From the NCBI GenBank assembly GCA_904066235.2, contig CAJFCV020000003.1:2604001-2668000 (forward strand): DNA of 64,000 nucleotides. The letters are read 5' to 3'. Positions 11,557 to 22,254 of the stretch are shown here, in pieces. The notes below the pieces were generated by a model. It saw only the letters and a list, made by a program, of their open reading frames with translations. It was not told the origin of the DNA and searched no databases. The position numbers and the translations under genes are program-made. Source of the stretch: Bursaphelenchus xylophilus (Eukaryota > Nematoda > Chromadorea > Rhabditida > Aphelenchoididae). Each line of letters starts with the position of its first letter. Within the stretch, counting starts at the first letter, position 1.

Positions 11557-14500
11557 TTATGAGTTAGATTTGCTGTTCTCGTATGCCGATGAGCCCAACG
11601 AAGTCAGCGAGAGATTGGAGGAGCTGCCCGCCGTTGCCTGTGATCCACTAGATGGGGCTGGAGAAGCGGTAGTCGCATTTTGAGAATTTTGAGCCGGCTG
11701 AACTGGAGCTGGAGAAGGATTGGGGGGAGCAGGCGGAGCAGCGGATTGAACTGGCTGGGAAGATGGTGGAGGAACTTGGGAACGGACAGGGGGTTCTGGA
11801 AGAAAATCTAACTTTTTGCGAGGCAAATGGTTACAATTCGAGCTTACAAGGGAAGTACTCCAAGTGCGACGCTCAGATTTTGGTGAAACTTGGCACAAAT
11901 TTAGAATAATTTTTTCTAAGATGTATGCGAGAATCCTAGCTCGCGCTTTGCAGAAACAATGGAGATTTTAAGATCGAAAGTAGGCCAAAATTTAGGACTT
12001 TTTCCCGAATTTCGGCTCGAAAAGTTTCATGCCAATTTCTACCGTAAAGGATAATGTTTCTACAAAAAATCAAATTTTTCCGCTCGAAACTGCCAAAGTT
12101 ATTGCCAAAAACTGTTTTTCTCTCTCTGACCGCTCTCCACGTTTAGCGTGCTCTCTCGGCGGCAAAATTCGTTCGATATCTCGGCGGCCGCCGCAAAGCG
12201 CGAGCTAAAACTTTCAGTAATTTATATTTAGTCCATACCCGACGTGTGTGCAAAATTTAAAGAAAATCTGAGCGTCGCACTTGGAGTACTTCCCCTGTTA
12301 ATTTTCGCTACAACATATTAGAAATATAAAATTTCTTGAAAAAATCAAGGTAATCAAAATTCGAAAAAATCAAAATTTCAAAAGAAAATTGTATGCCAAA
12401 AATTTCTTTCTTTATTTTGAGTATTTCCCAGCTTTCTCTACCTCATTTCTCACCGCACTGTGCGTTAAAATAATTTTTATCCTTTGCACAGTGCAGTCTT
12501 ATTTCTTCAAAACACTGCACAGTGCAGACTCCAATTTGAAATGGCTGCACAGTGCATAATTTTTATTTTTTTCGACAAAAATTATTTACTTGATTTTGAG
12601 TATCTACCCATCTTCTCTAGCCCCATTTCTCACGCACTGTGCGTTAAAAATGTTTTTTATATTTCGCACAGTGCAGTCTTATTTCTTCAAACAATTGCAC
12701 AGTGCAAAAAAAAATTATTTTTTCTGTTGCACTGTGCAATTTCTTCAATTGTTAAAAATTTCTCCCTTAATTTTGAGCATTTCCCAGCCTTTCCCCACCT
12801 CATTTCTCACCGCACTGTGCGTTAAAAATGTTTTTTATTTTTTGCACAGTGCAGTCTTGTTACTTCAAAAAACTGCACAGTGCAGAAATTTTCTTATCTT
12901 TTTATCGCACTGTGCAATTTCTTCAAGTGTTAAAAAATTCTCCCTTAATTTTGAGCATTTCCTAGCCTATCCCCACCTCATTTCTCACAATCTATTACCT
13001 TTCTCATCCCTTTTCCCACCCAAACCACCTCCTGGCCCGCCTCCATTCCCATGATTTCCCGGCTCCATCGCTCCAGACTTCTCACACGAATTGATCGGGA
13101 TATGTATCGACGTCTTCAACGACTCCTGATCTTTGTCCTTCGGCGGAGTTCTTGCCGGAGTCGCTGGTGGAGTGGGCATTCCAGCAGAAACTGTGTTATC
13201 AGACGATGGAGTCGAAGCGCCCTCCTTGGAATTGGCTTTTTGTGGCGGTGAGCCCGCTTTGTGCCCTATGGGCATGGGAGATTTGACTTCGTGAGAGGTT
13301 TGTCTGCAAAAATTTTGCCATAAAAATATTAAAAAAAAATTTTTTTTTCTTATCGCAATGTGCGTTAAAATAACTTTTATTCTTCACACAGTGCAGATTT
13401 ATTTCTTTCAAAAAGCGCACAGTGCAAGCTCAAAATTGATTTAAAAATTTTTGCACGGTGCAAAAAAATTTTCATCTTCTTCGCACTGTGCAATCGTCAT
13501 TTTTTCAAAAAGACTGAATCGCACAGTGCAGATTTAAAATTGCGCCCAAAAAATCCACCGCACTGTGCAAAAAAAACAACTTTTTGTATGCACAGTGCAA
13601 AAAAATTACAGCTCTGCACGGTGCAAACAAAAACTAACAAAAAAATTTTCCAATCTGCAAAGTGCCAAAAATAAATTTTTAATCTTTGCACTGTGCAAAA
13701 AAAAAGTTTTATTTTTATGCACAGTGCAAAAAAATTTCGACCTTGCACAGTGCTAAAAACCAAAAAAAATAAATATTTTTTGGTCTGCGCGGTGCAAAAA
13801 TTAATTTCCGAATTTCGCACAGTGCAAAAAAATAAATTCAAAATTTGCACAGTGCAAAAAAAATAAAAATCAATCTCACTTTGCCAATTCCGCTCGTCTA
13901 TCCGGACTCAGCAAGTTCAAATCCAGCTTCGGCTTCAACGTCACAAACGAGATCTCCAGCTTCTCCGACACCTTCATAATCGACGCGCAATTCCCATCGA
14001 CTCCGCAGTAATTCGGGGCCGAGAACACGGTGCAGACTTGATTCTTGTCTCCAGTGAACTGATGGCCGTCTGGAGTCACTTCATGAGCGCGTACAATCAA
14101 ATCAATATCCAGAAGTTCGCAAAACTCGCGGATGACGTCATTCCCGAACATCCACGACGCATTCCGGACTTTGTTGTATTGCCAGCCAGAGCCGCAGGTG
14201 TCTTGCGTTGGGTCGGCCCACATCAGGTCCAGAGGGATGCCAATATCGCATTCTAGGTTGGTTCGGGGCTTCTGAAGAGTAATGGAGGTGAAATTTAGGG
14301 AAAATAAAAATTTTAGATTTTGATGACTAGTACAATATAAAAATATACATTTCTTTAGTCCATATAAAACCTAGCTGCTCTATACTACACAATAGTCTCA
14401 CCTGAAGTTTCTTGAGTGAGTCCCAGTTCTTGATATCAGGCGAAATGCCCCCATGCATCGCCAAAATTCGATTGTTCACCAAGGCGCTCAACGGCAGCTC

Positions 14501-15913
14501 GTTGAAACATCGCTGAAACTTTTTCCACACAAAAACACTCCGTTTCCTTCGGCACTCCTCGTAGAAGCCGTAGCCGCGATTCATCTTGGCGCACTCGTGA
14601 TTACCTCGCAGCAGAGTGACGTCGTTGGGGAAGCGGAGTTGGTAGCAAAAGAGGAGCATGGTAACTTCCATCGAATGCCGGCAACGGTCCACGTAGTCGC
14701 CAAGGCATAGGAACCGGGTCAGCGGAGGGCGTTCGACCAGGTTCAGGAAACGTTGAAAGTCCGCCAATTGACCGTGGATATCCCCTGAAATGAGATGGTG
14801 TTAGAGGGGAAGAGTTGACACTCTGGGTCAACTGTTTCACTTGGCCGGAAAAGGTGGGTATTCAGATCAGAAAAGATTCTAGTGTTATCTAGAACAATTG
14901 ATAAGGGTTTTAAAATACGAAGCACTCATTTTTGTTGAATAAAATAGACTTTTTTCGCTCAAAAACGACATTTTCTCCTATTCTTTCCCAAAAATTTAAC
15001 TTTTTTGCCAAAAAGTCATACCAGTGTAATTTTTGATCCACATGACAATAATAGCAATATTTTGCGATCACATTTGTGCAGTCTTCTATTCAAAGCCTCC
15101 TAAATACCCTTTTACTCCCTTTTTTCCGCGCTTTTCCCGCCCTCTTGCAAAGAGAAAATGAAGAGAGAACGAAGCCGTGGTCTCGTGGTGTAGTGGTTAT
15201 CACGTCTGCTTTACACGCAGAAGGCCGCCGGTTCGAACCCGGCCGGGACCTACGAAACTTTTTGCTTTTTTACGTAAAAATTTGTTCTTCTAATTGTAAA
15301 ATACGAATTGCGGAAGTGACTTTTTTAATTTTCAAAGCCATATATGTTTAATTCCAACAAGAATTTTATTGATTTTTTGATTATTCAAAAGTTTTTTGTT
15401 TAAAAAAACTTATTTTTCCCCAAAAAATTACCGAAAATGACTAGTGGTGCCTTCATTTCGACCATGGCGGGCATTGGCTTGAGATGCTCGTAGGTTCTGT
15501 CCAGAATATAGACCAGTTCGTCGTCGGTGAAACCGTCCATGTGCTTATCTCGCTCCAATCGACGGATGACGCGGGCCACCAAGCCTCGGAACATCTCTTC
15601 GGTGGCAGCTGAAATACATAAGCAAATATATCGTATTCTGCCCAAAAATTGTTGAAAAAATCAAATTAAAGTTTGATTTTCCTATTAAAAAAATTGAAGT
15701 TTTAAATTTGAATATGCAAATTTTACAATTATTTGCTTAAATATTCGACCGAGGCTAGAGATATCGTATTTTACCAAAAAATTTTACAAAATTTTTGGTA
15801 AAATACAACATTCTAGATCGTAAAAAAATTGCAAAGTCAAATTTGAATATGCAAATTTCGAAATAGTAAGCCTGAATTTTCAACTTTCGCAAATTAATCT
15901 TACCAGCAGCCAT
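11557..15913 (-). CDS. PP1-family Ser/Thr protein phosphatase with extended C-terminal tail
   Basis: Six exons: 15913-15904, 15608-15432, 14784-14402, 14271-13880, 13303-12999 and 11795-11557, phase-consistent, 501 residues. The catalytic core (about residues 1-320) has all metal-binding signatures: GDIHGQ, GDYVDR, RGNHE, HGG and RAHE, and the SAPNYCG loop typical of PP1. Ordinary PP1 catalytic subunits are about 330 residues. Here about 180 extra residues follow, rich in Pro, Ser, Gly and Gln (PTPPATPARTPP, GGGPGGGLGG, PPPSSQPVQ) and probably disordered. Nematodes have an expanded set of PP1-like phosphatases, many germline-expressed; that expression pattern is background and not seen here. 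The 10-nt first coding exon is the weakest part of the model. The last intron holds a Harbinger-like element and a 179-bp tandem repeat. Confidence 0.9.
11847..12297. mobile_element. Harbinger-like MITE, 451 bp
   Basis: CAAGGGAAGTACTCCAAGTG at the left, GGAGTACTTCCCCTG at the right, flanked by TTA (11844-11846 and 12298-12300). Lies in the last intron of the phosphatase gene. Confidence 0.88.
12409..12987. repeat. Tandem repeat, period about 179 bp, ending near a splice donor
   Basis: A unit containing ATTTTGAG, a pyrimidine-rich stretch, CATTTCTCACCGCACTGTGCG and GCACAGTGCAGTCTT repeats from about 12409, 12588, 12768 and (partial) 12947. The last partial copy stops about 12 bp from the 3' border of phosphatase exon 5. 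Confidence 0.75.
13338..13860. repeat. GCACNGTGC array in phosphatase intron
   Basis: More than a dozen GCACAGTGC, GCACTGTGC or GCACGGTGC units occur between exons 5 and 4, separated by A- and T-rich spacers of 15-40 bp. Confidence 0.75.
15179..15250 (+). tRNA. tRNA-Val (anticodon UAC)
   Basis: The acceptor strands GGTCTCG and CGGGACC pair over 7 bp with one G-U. The anticodon stem TCTGC/GCAGA encloses the loop TTTACAC, giving anticodon TAC. The T arm has CCGGTTCGAACCCGG. A-box (TGGTGTAGTGG) and B-box (GGTTCGAACCC) are intact, and a T-run follows (CTTTTTGCTTTTTT). The base after the acceptor stem is T, unusual as a discriminator for tRNA-Val. The gene is antisense to, and inside, an intron of the phosphatase gene. 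Confidence 0.93.
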
Positions 15914-16786
15914 GATTCCGCGCTTGACGCTCCTTTTCGTTGGATTCGGAAGAGAGAAGCCGACCGGCCACAGTGAGAATGAGCCCAGAGAATGCGCGAT
16001 TTGAAAACTTTGGGTTAAATTTTCATTTTTTTGAATGAAAATCTGTAAATGTTTATAAGTAAATGTTTAAATAAATATAAAAAATTTTTGTAAAATACGC
16101 CGGTTTCTGTCATGCTGTATTTTTATTTTTTTCACGTGTTTTACACGTGAAAAAATAAAAAATATGGCAAAGTAAAGCTTACGGATCGTCGTTTTTTGGA
16201 TCAACTTTTGGTATTTTCTATTCTTCAAAGGTAAAAGTTCCTTATTTTGGCCACAACTTATAACTTTGCGGAAACTGGTCGGAATTAGCCCAAATTTAGC
16301 GTGCACTCTCAATTCATCGTTGTCAATACCCGGACAGTGGACTTAGTTAGTGAGGTACCTTCTTTCTTACGTGCCTCCTTACCCTTCACAAACGGCTACA
16401 GCCTGTGGTTTTACACTTTATACGATGAAACATTTCCGGAACTAAACTTATTTCCTCCGTATGGAACTAAATGAGTCGTCGTAGCCTTCGTAGGTACCCT
16501 TAAAACTACAGAGCTATTATAGTAATTCAGTGCCAGCTTGGTCGAAGCGTTTTTTCCTAACTTTAGTGCCCAAGCTTGTGCGCAATTCGCGGAGTACCTT
16601 TGTTGTGGCCAAAATACGGAACTTTTTCCGTTTCAAAAGCTCAGGCCAAGAAAAATAACTTTAGCAGAAGCTAAAATTAGAAAAAATGGTCATATTGTAA
16701 GTCTTCGCCAGGTCTCCGCCGAGCATCCAACAGCTTTCACAGGCCTCGTAGGCACCCACAACGACATTTTTTTGGGTCTCCACCAG
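15914..16786. other. Upstream region of the phosphatase gene with a degenerate foldback
   Basis: Holds the presumed promoter of the minus-strand phosphatase gene. Between about 16190 and 16690 an imperfect inverted repeat is visible: AAGTTCCTTATTTTGGCCAC faces GTGGCCAAAATACGGAACTT. No coding region was recognised. Confidence 0.5.
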
Positions 16787-17080
16787 AGATTGCCACGGTC
16801 AAAATTTCGGCTCCGGCTCTTAGCTCCCAGAGCCGGAGCCGAGGCCAAATTTGCAGCTCCGGCTCCCAGCTCCGTTCAAAATTTAAAAAAAGGTCTCCGG
16901 CTCCGAATCCCGGCTCCTGTGCAAAAACTTTTTTAAAAATATTTTTCCAAAAATGAAAGTTATTAGTGCCGGAGATCATACAGCCAACGGTTTTGCAAGT
17001 CGTACGCAACACATCCTCCGCAGTGTTTTTCAAGCAATTTGGTTTAACAAGATCACGAAATTTTTACTTTTCTGAACGCT
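16787..17080. mobile_element. Truncated hAT-like GGCTCC-rich element
   Basis: Begins with CAGAGATTGCCACGG, the terminus of the complete element at 54970-55393, and continues as its reverse complement (CCGGAGCC repeats, GCCGGAGATCATACAGCCAACG). The other terminus is missing; a fragment of a TA-type MITE follows instead. Confidence 0.75.
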
Positions 17081-17088
17081 GAGATGCC

Positions 17089-17192
17089 TGGCTTTGACTT
17101 GATTTTGCCGCGACACATTTCATTTTCTCGGCGACGATGTGATTTTTAAAGTGAGCACACGACATTGTGCTCATTATTTTCCCGACAGACTA
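17089..17192. mobile_element. Fragment of short TA-type MITE
   Basis: Right portion of the 156-bp family: TTTTCTCGGCGACGATG, then TGCTCATTATTTTCCCGACAGACT. Confidence 0.65.
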
Positions 17193-17705
17193 ATATTTTT
17201 CTTATTTTTCACATTATTCTCCAGTTATTTGAGTGCTTTTGTCTCGTATTTTTATTGCTAGAGGAATTGGTAGACCGACTTCATGGAGAAGATGAAAAGT
17301 TTATGCGGAAGATAATTAGCTTAATGAGCCAGCGGAACGAACGCAAGTCGAAGGGAAAAAGAAGAAATTTTCCGATGAAAGTAAAGTAATTTTTTGTTTT
17401 TGAGGGTAACGGAATTTTGATTATTCTAAAAATTGTGTGTAAGTTGTGGTAATAATTATTATTTCTTCGAATCTTAGATTGCAGCTGGCAAATTGCAATT
17501 TTTTAATATTTATAATGACTTGGAAATAATTTTTTTATTCGAAAATTAGACATTTCTTTAAAATTTTCGGCTTTTTCAAGTCGAATTTCCCCAAAGTTTT
17601 CAAGTTTCTGCATAGCGCGGTTTCATTTTTAAAAATGATTTTCAAAAATTTTAATCAGCATAATTACTGACCTTGTGAAAAATATTAGAAATTTTTTTTT
17701 CAAAA
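17193..17705. other. AT-rich intergenic DNA, nothing recognised
   Basis: No gene, tRNA or transposon end was found. A short open frame near 17165-17389 starts inside the adjacent MITE fragment and has no family features. Confidence 0.5.
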
Positions 17706-17859
17706 TCAGTCTGTCGGGGAAATAATGAGCACTCTGTCGCATCGAAAATCGCATCTCCGCCGAGGAAATGAATTGTGTCGCGACAAAATCAAAGTGGTTT
17801 TCACTGCAGCAACACCGTCGGTGTAGCGACATTGTGCTCACTATTTTCTGGACGGACTA
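17706..17859. mobile_element. Short TA-type MITE
   Basis: TCAGTCTGTCGGGGAAATAA at the left and CTCACTATTTTCTGGACGGACTA at the right are slightly diverged termini of the 156-bp family. Confidence 0.75.
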
Positions 17860-18123
17860 ATATTTGTATATTTTTAGTACGAATTTTTCGCTTATTTCTG
17901 TATAGCGCGATTCGAATTTTTTTTTCAAAGTGCTATCAAAAATACGATTTTTTCTTTTGGGAAGGATTATAAAAGAGTGTTTTCAATAACTTTTTTAAAA
18001 TTTTTCATTAAAATTTTGAGGTTAATTCTGCTTAACGCGACTTGAAATTTTTCGGAATTTTGAGACTATTTCTGCTAAACGCGGTCATAAAACTTCCAAA
18101 AAGGTTCAGAAAATTGAGTTTCA

Positions 18124-18253
18124 TCAGTTCGTCGGGAAAATAATGAGCACTCTGTCGCTGCGACGATCGAGTCGCTGTTGATTCACAACTCATTTTCTGG
18201 GCGGCGATGCTTTTTTTATGCGAAAAACAGCTCATTATTTTCCCGACAGACTG
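18124..18253. mobile_element. Short TA-type MITE with internal deletion
   Basis: Both ends are present (TCAGTTCGTCGGGAAAATAA and TTATTTTCCCGACAGACTGA), and TA follows the right end. The interior is about 26 bp shorter than in full copies. Confidence 0.75.
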
Positions 18254-19356
18254 ATAAAACAAACATTTTTTGGGATTTATTTATTTTCTCTTTTTTTATT
18301 GTTTAAATTTTTTGCCCTACTCTGTACTATTTAGTCTCTCAAAATTGTAAGTCCGCTTCAAGTTTGTTTACAACCCCCAAAACTACTCATCCAGTCGGTC
18401 TTCTTTAATCTCCTCCATCTCCATTACCAGAGGAAAAAAAAGAAATTTCTTTTCGGTGGCTAAACGCCCCTCTTCTCCCTAAATGGCCGTCTTTTTTGGT
18501 GTCGCCCTCAGGGCTTTTTCGAGGCCTCGAGACGGCCACAAAGTCCGCACACTGCAGTTTTTGCACCTTTTCGAGAAACGGAAGGGATTTTTAAAGGGAT
18601 TTGTCTCAAAAACTTGTTCCCTCGCCTCAGGTCAAACGGCTATGGTGAGGTTTCAGGAGGTTTTTTAAGTGTAATCCAGCTGTATTTGAGATTGATTATA
18701 AAATTTTTTGGCAAAAACTAGCTTGTTTAGATAGAAAATGGCCAGAAAAATAAGGGGAATTTTGAAATTTGGCTTATTTTTTGTCTAGTGCAATATAATT
18801 TTTAGTCTGAAATTGGATAAAACAATTGGTAATAGGTCCCATTTTAGCCAGTGTTAAAGAATATTAGACAAAAAGTTCAATTTTGGGCAGATAAATATCA
18901 AAAAATTGGAAAAAATTACGAATCTTGCCTAGTGTAATATAAATTTTGTTCGAAAATGAGGTAAAACCTCTGGTTTCTTCTCAAATTTTGTGTTTCATCC
19001 ACTTTTATCGACTTAGTTAGCATAGTAATACTATAAATTTCAAGAAAATTATATGTAGTATGGGTCTATTTTTGATAAAAAAATCATTTTTTTTTCAAAA
19101 AGAAAAGGTCATGTTTTGTATTAAATTTAAATATAGTATCCAGCGGGGTCTCCAGAACATCTACCAACAATTTTTTTGAAGGTTTTTGGCCCCCAAAAAG
19201 TTTCCCGGAGCTTTCTTTTGTCTAAACTTTCCAATAATGGGCACTTATTTCCATGCACTTCCAGGACCACACAGCTTTTTTTTGAATGACCGGGGGTAAA
19301 AGAAATAGTGTTATTCAGCAAGCGGTGTTTTGAAAATGATCACGTATTGGTCGACG
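18254..19356. other. Intergenic DNA, no gene recognised
   Basis: Mixed AT-rich sequence with a modestly GC-richer part at 18400-18660. Short open frames exist but lack splice context or family motifs. Confidence 0.5.
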
Positions 19357-19960
19357 ACGTATTTTACAACGGTTTTTGGAGATAAATCTTCAAAAAAGTG
19401 AGAAAATTTGGCTTTTTCGGAGTTTTTTGATATTTTTCGAATAAACTTTACTAAATTAAGATAAAAAATTGGGCGAAGATACTTTACAAAGATAACATGA
19501 ACCTTGAGGACGTATTTTACAATTTTTTTTGGCCATAAATCATCAAAAAAGTGAGAAATTTTTCAGTTTTCGGACTTTCTGATATTTTTTCGCATAAACT
19601 TTACTAAATAGAGCCAAAAAATAAAACGAGCGTATGTATTTTATTAATACCGCTAAATTCTAGACGACGTATTTTACAACGATTTTTGGAGATAAATCAT
19701 CAAAAAAAATGTGAAAAAGTGGTTTTTTCGAGTTTTTTTTTGATATTTTTTTGAATACACGTTACTAAATAAAGCTACAGATAAAACGATCGTATTTTAC
19801 AAAAACCGTATCATTAGTGAGGACGTATTTTACAACGAATTTTGGCCATAAATCATCAAAAAAGTAAGAAATTTTGGGTTTTTCGGACTTTATTTGATAT
19901 TTTCTTGAAATCAACTTTACTAAAAAATAATGGAAACTAGAACACACGTATGTATTTTGC
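19357..19960. repeat. Tandem repeat, period about 155 bp, four copies
   Basis: Each unit begins GACGTATTTTACAA (near 19358, 19509, 19663 and 19822), then ATAAATCATCAAAAAA, a TTTTTCGGA/GTTTTT block and AAACTTTACTAAA. Each copy carries the dispersed 10-mer CGTATTTTAC. Confidence 0.8.
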
Positions 19961-20175
19961 CAACACCTACCAGCTTGGGCAAGTTTTGTTTTCTTATTTG
20001 GACCGAATTTAACAAAAAATTGCGTTTTTTTATTTTTTTTTCAGTTTGCACAAAAAATTTCAAATTTCAAGTGGATGACTTCGATTTTAAAATAAATATT
20101 CTGTATTTACAGCCTCCAAATATCCTTGCTGTACCCCTCAAACGGTCAAGATCACAAGCTGAAACCTTAATTTAA

Positions 20176-20840
20176 CTTATTTTAGGTCAAAATCGAAAAA
20201 AAATGACATTTTTTATCTCTTCATCGAAAAAATTTGAATTTTTTTTTATTTCCATCACATTTCCAACGCCTATGCATTCTCCCACCCTAAAATTCCACCT
20301 GAAATCCCTCGCAAACGCCTAGTTTCAGCTCTAAATTTACTCTCTTACAACCCCATTTCCCCCCACTTTTCTGTTCGCTATAATGACTCGTCTTTTTTCG
20401 AATATTTTTCTTTGTCTCGCTTATTCATAGTGGAAAAACCCCCATTTTTGCTCTCGAGTCGGGATTGTTTCATGAGGCTTTTATTCCGGCGGGTTATTAG
20501 TCCGATTTGAGGTCGGAGCGCGCGGTTTGTTCGAAGGCCAGTTCGTATTTGTTTTGGGTAAAAATTGAGGGATTTTGAGCTTATTTGAAGTTGAAACGGA
20601 TAGAGTCTGAATATAAGAATATTTAGCAGTATTTTAGAAGCTAAAAGCCCTTTCCGCTACCGTATTTTTTAATGTTATGGCCATTTCCTTGACTTGGAAA
20701 AAATCTTGATATCTAGTGTAGTATCGCAGCTGCTGCAATTAGCCTTCAGACAATTAAAACATAAGGGTTCGGCTTACTTTGGAAAGAACTACAGATCTTA
20801 CAGACCTTTTTCTCGTCAGTTATAACCGTCTATATTAGAC
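20176..20840. other. Intergenic DNA, nothing recognised
   Basis: Single-copy-looking sequence with pyrimidine-rich tracts around 20270-20420 and a GC-richer patch at 20450-20540. No coding exon or repeat end could be supported. Confidence 0.4.
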
Positions 20841-21200
20841 ATGGCAAGTCTAATATAATAACTCATAAAAATAGTTCAATTTTGTCGACAGTAATTCAAA
20901 CTTTGATAGAACACAAACTTCAGTAGGCCATTAGCTTCAAAATGAGCCACAGAACTCACAAATCGACAGATTTTTAAGCAAGTTATTATCAATTATATTA
21001 CCCATGGCAAGTCTGATATGATAACTCATCCAAAGACTTCGATTTTGTCGTCATGAATCCAAATTTAAATAGGATCCGGAATTCAGTAGGCCATTAGCTT
21101 CAAAATGAACCACACAACTCACAAATCGACAGATTTGTAAACGAGTTGTCATTAATTATATTACCCATGGCAGGTCTTATACGATGACTAATCAAAAAAT
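20841..21200. repeat. Tandem repeat, period 163 bp, about 2.2 copies
   Basis: The segment ATGGCAAGTCT recurs at 20841, 21004 and 21167 (exact 163-bp steps). The units share CAGTAGGCCATTAGCTTCAA and CTCACAAATCGACAGATTT. Confidence 0.85.
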
Positions 21201-21892
21201 CTCAATTTTAGCTTGCCTAACGCAAAAATTTCCGAATTAAACATTTAGCTAACAAGACAGGTTCTCAATAACCTTATTATTGCTATATTATTCTCTCTTG
21301 AGCGCTGTTTTCCTTATGAAATATTCGGATTTGTATTTGTATTCGCACCTGCTCCAAATCCCTTAAATTTTTTCGTCCGATTTCCCCGCCTTTTACAAAA
21401 AATCTCCTAAATTCTTGCTCCCAAATACTTCTTCCATATTTACTGTTCGTTTTTTTCTCTTTTCATCTTGAAAATTTTTAATGCCAAAGGGCTTTTGCAT
21501 AACGTATAGAGCGTTTATTTCCATTGTTTTCGGCCCAAAAAGTGCCTATCGCATTTCATGTTCGGGCATCTCCGCTTTCAGCCCATGAATTTTATTGGCA
21601 TGGGCAATCGAAAATAGGAAACAGTTTGCGGGAGGAGAGGGAAATTATTTAAATTTTCTCTAGCTTACGATGAATAGGTTATGTCATCAATTCGTCAATT
21701 AGTATATATACCCATTTTACAATTCTATTGTCTCTGTCATTGCTGCGCGTTTTGTAAAAAAACCTCCACCAATTTTCGAAACAAAAAGTCACCCTTTTTT
21801 ATCCAAAAGTGGGATTTTTTGATGACTTATTGAAATTTTATATTTGGCCTCACCAGTACCTCGTAGTTACTATAATTTTTTCCGTATTTGCC
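21201..21892. other. Intergenic DNA upstream of the BTB gene
   Basis: No gene or transposon end recognised. This is the distal 5' flank of the BTB-domain gene. Confidence 0.4.
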
Positions 21893-22122
21893 GCATAAAC
21901 TATTCCATCCAACCAATTATGGCTTACTATCAGTCTATCGGGAAAATAATGTGGATTCGTCGCGCTTGGAATTGCCCATCATCGCTTTCGACGGCTAGCG
22001 GCGGTTGGGCATTTGGTGTGCCACTACGGCGATGATGGACATTTTGTTGCGACAAATCCATATTATTTTCCCAATCCGACAGACTGACAAGCCATAATTG
22101 GCTGGATGGAATAGTTTATGGG
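21893..22122. repeat. Outer palindrome containing a MITE
   Basis: ATAAACTATTCCATCCAACC on the left faces GGATGGAATAGTTTATGG on the right, with CCAATTATGGCTT/AAGCCATAATTGG immediately inside. A TA-type MITE occupies the centre (21930-22087). Confidence 0.8.
21930..22087. mobile_element. Short TA-type MITE, ATGTGGATTCG subtype
   Basis: Ends TCAGTCTATCGGGAAAATAA and CCGACAGACTGA. After the left end it reads TGTGGATTCG instead of TGAGCAC, as at 62701. So two subtypes share termini but differ inside. Confidence 0.75.
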
Positions 22123-22254
22123 TACTGATAAAGTAACATTGTCAGCCTAAACTGCCCTCCCACATCTATAAAATCGCTGTTTAAAGATCCAATTCGCGGA
22201 ATGAAACATCACTCTCCCGAAATCTGAATATTTCACACGCTAAATTTCAGAACC

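Noticed and set aside
16538..17033. ORFs with PAPGAGAEAKF-like repeats
   Set aside because: Translation of GGCTCCGG tracts in a truncated hAT-like element.
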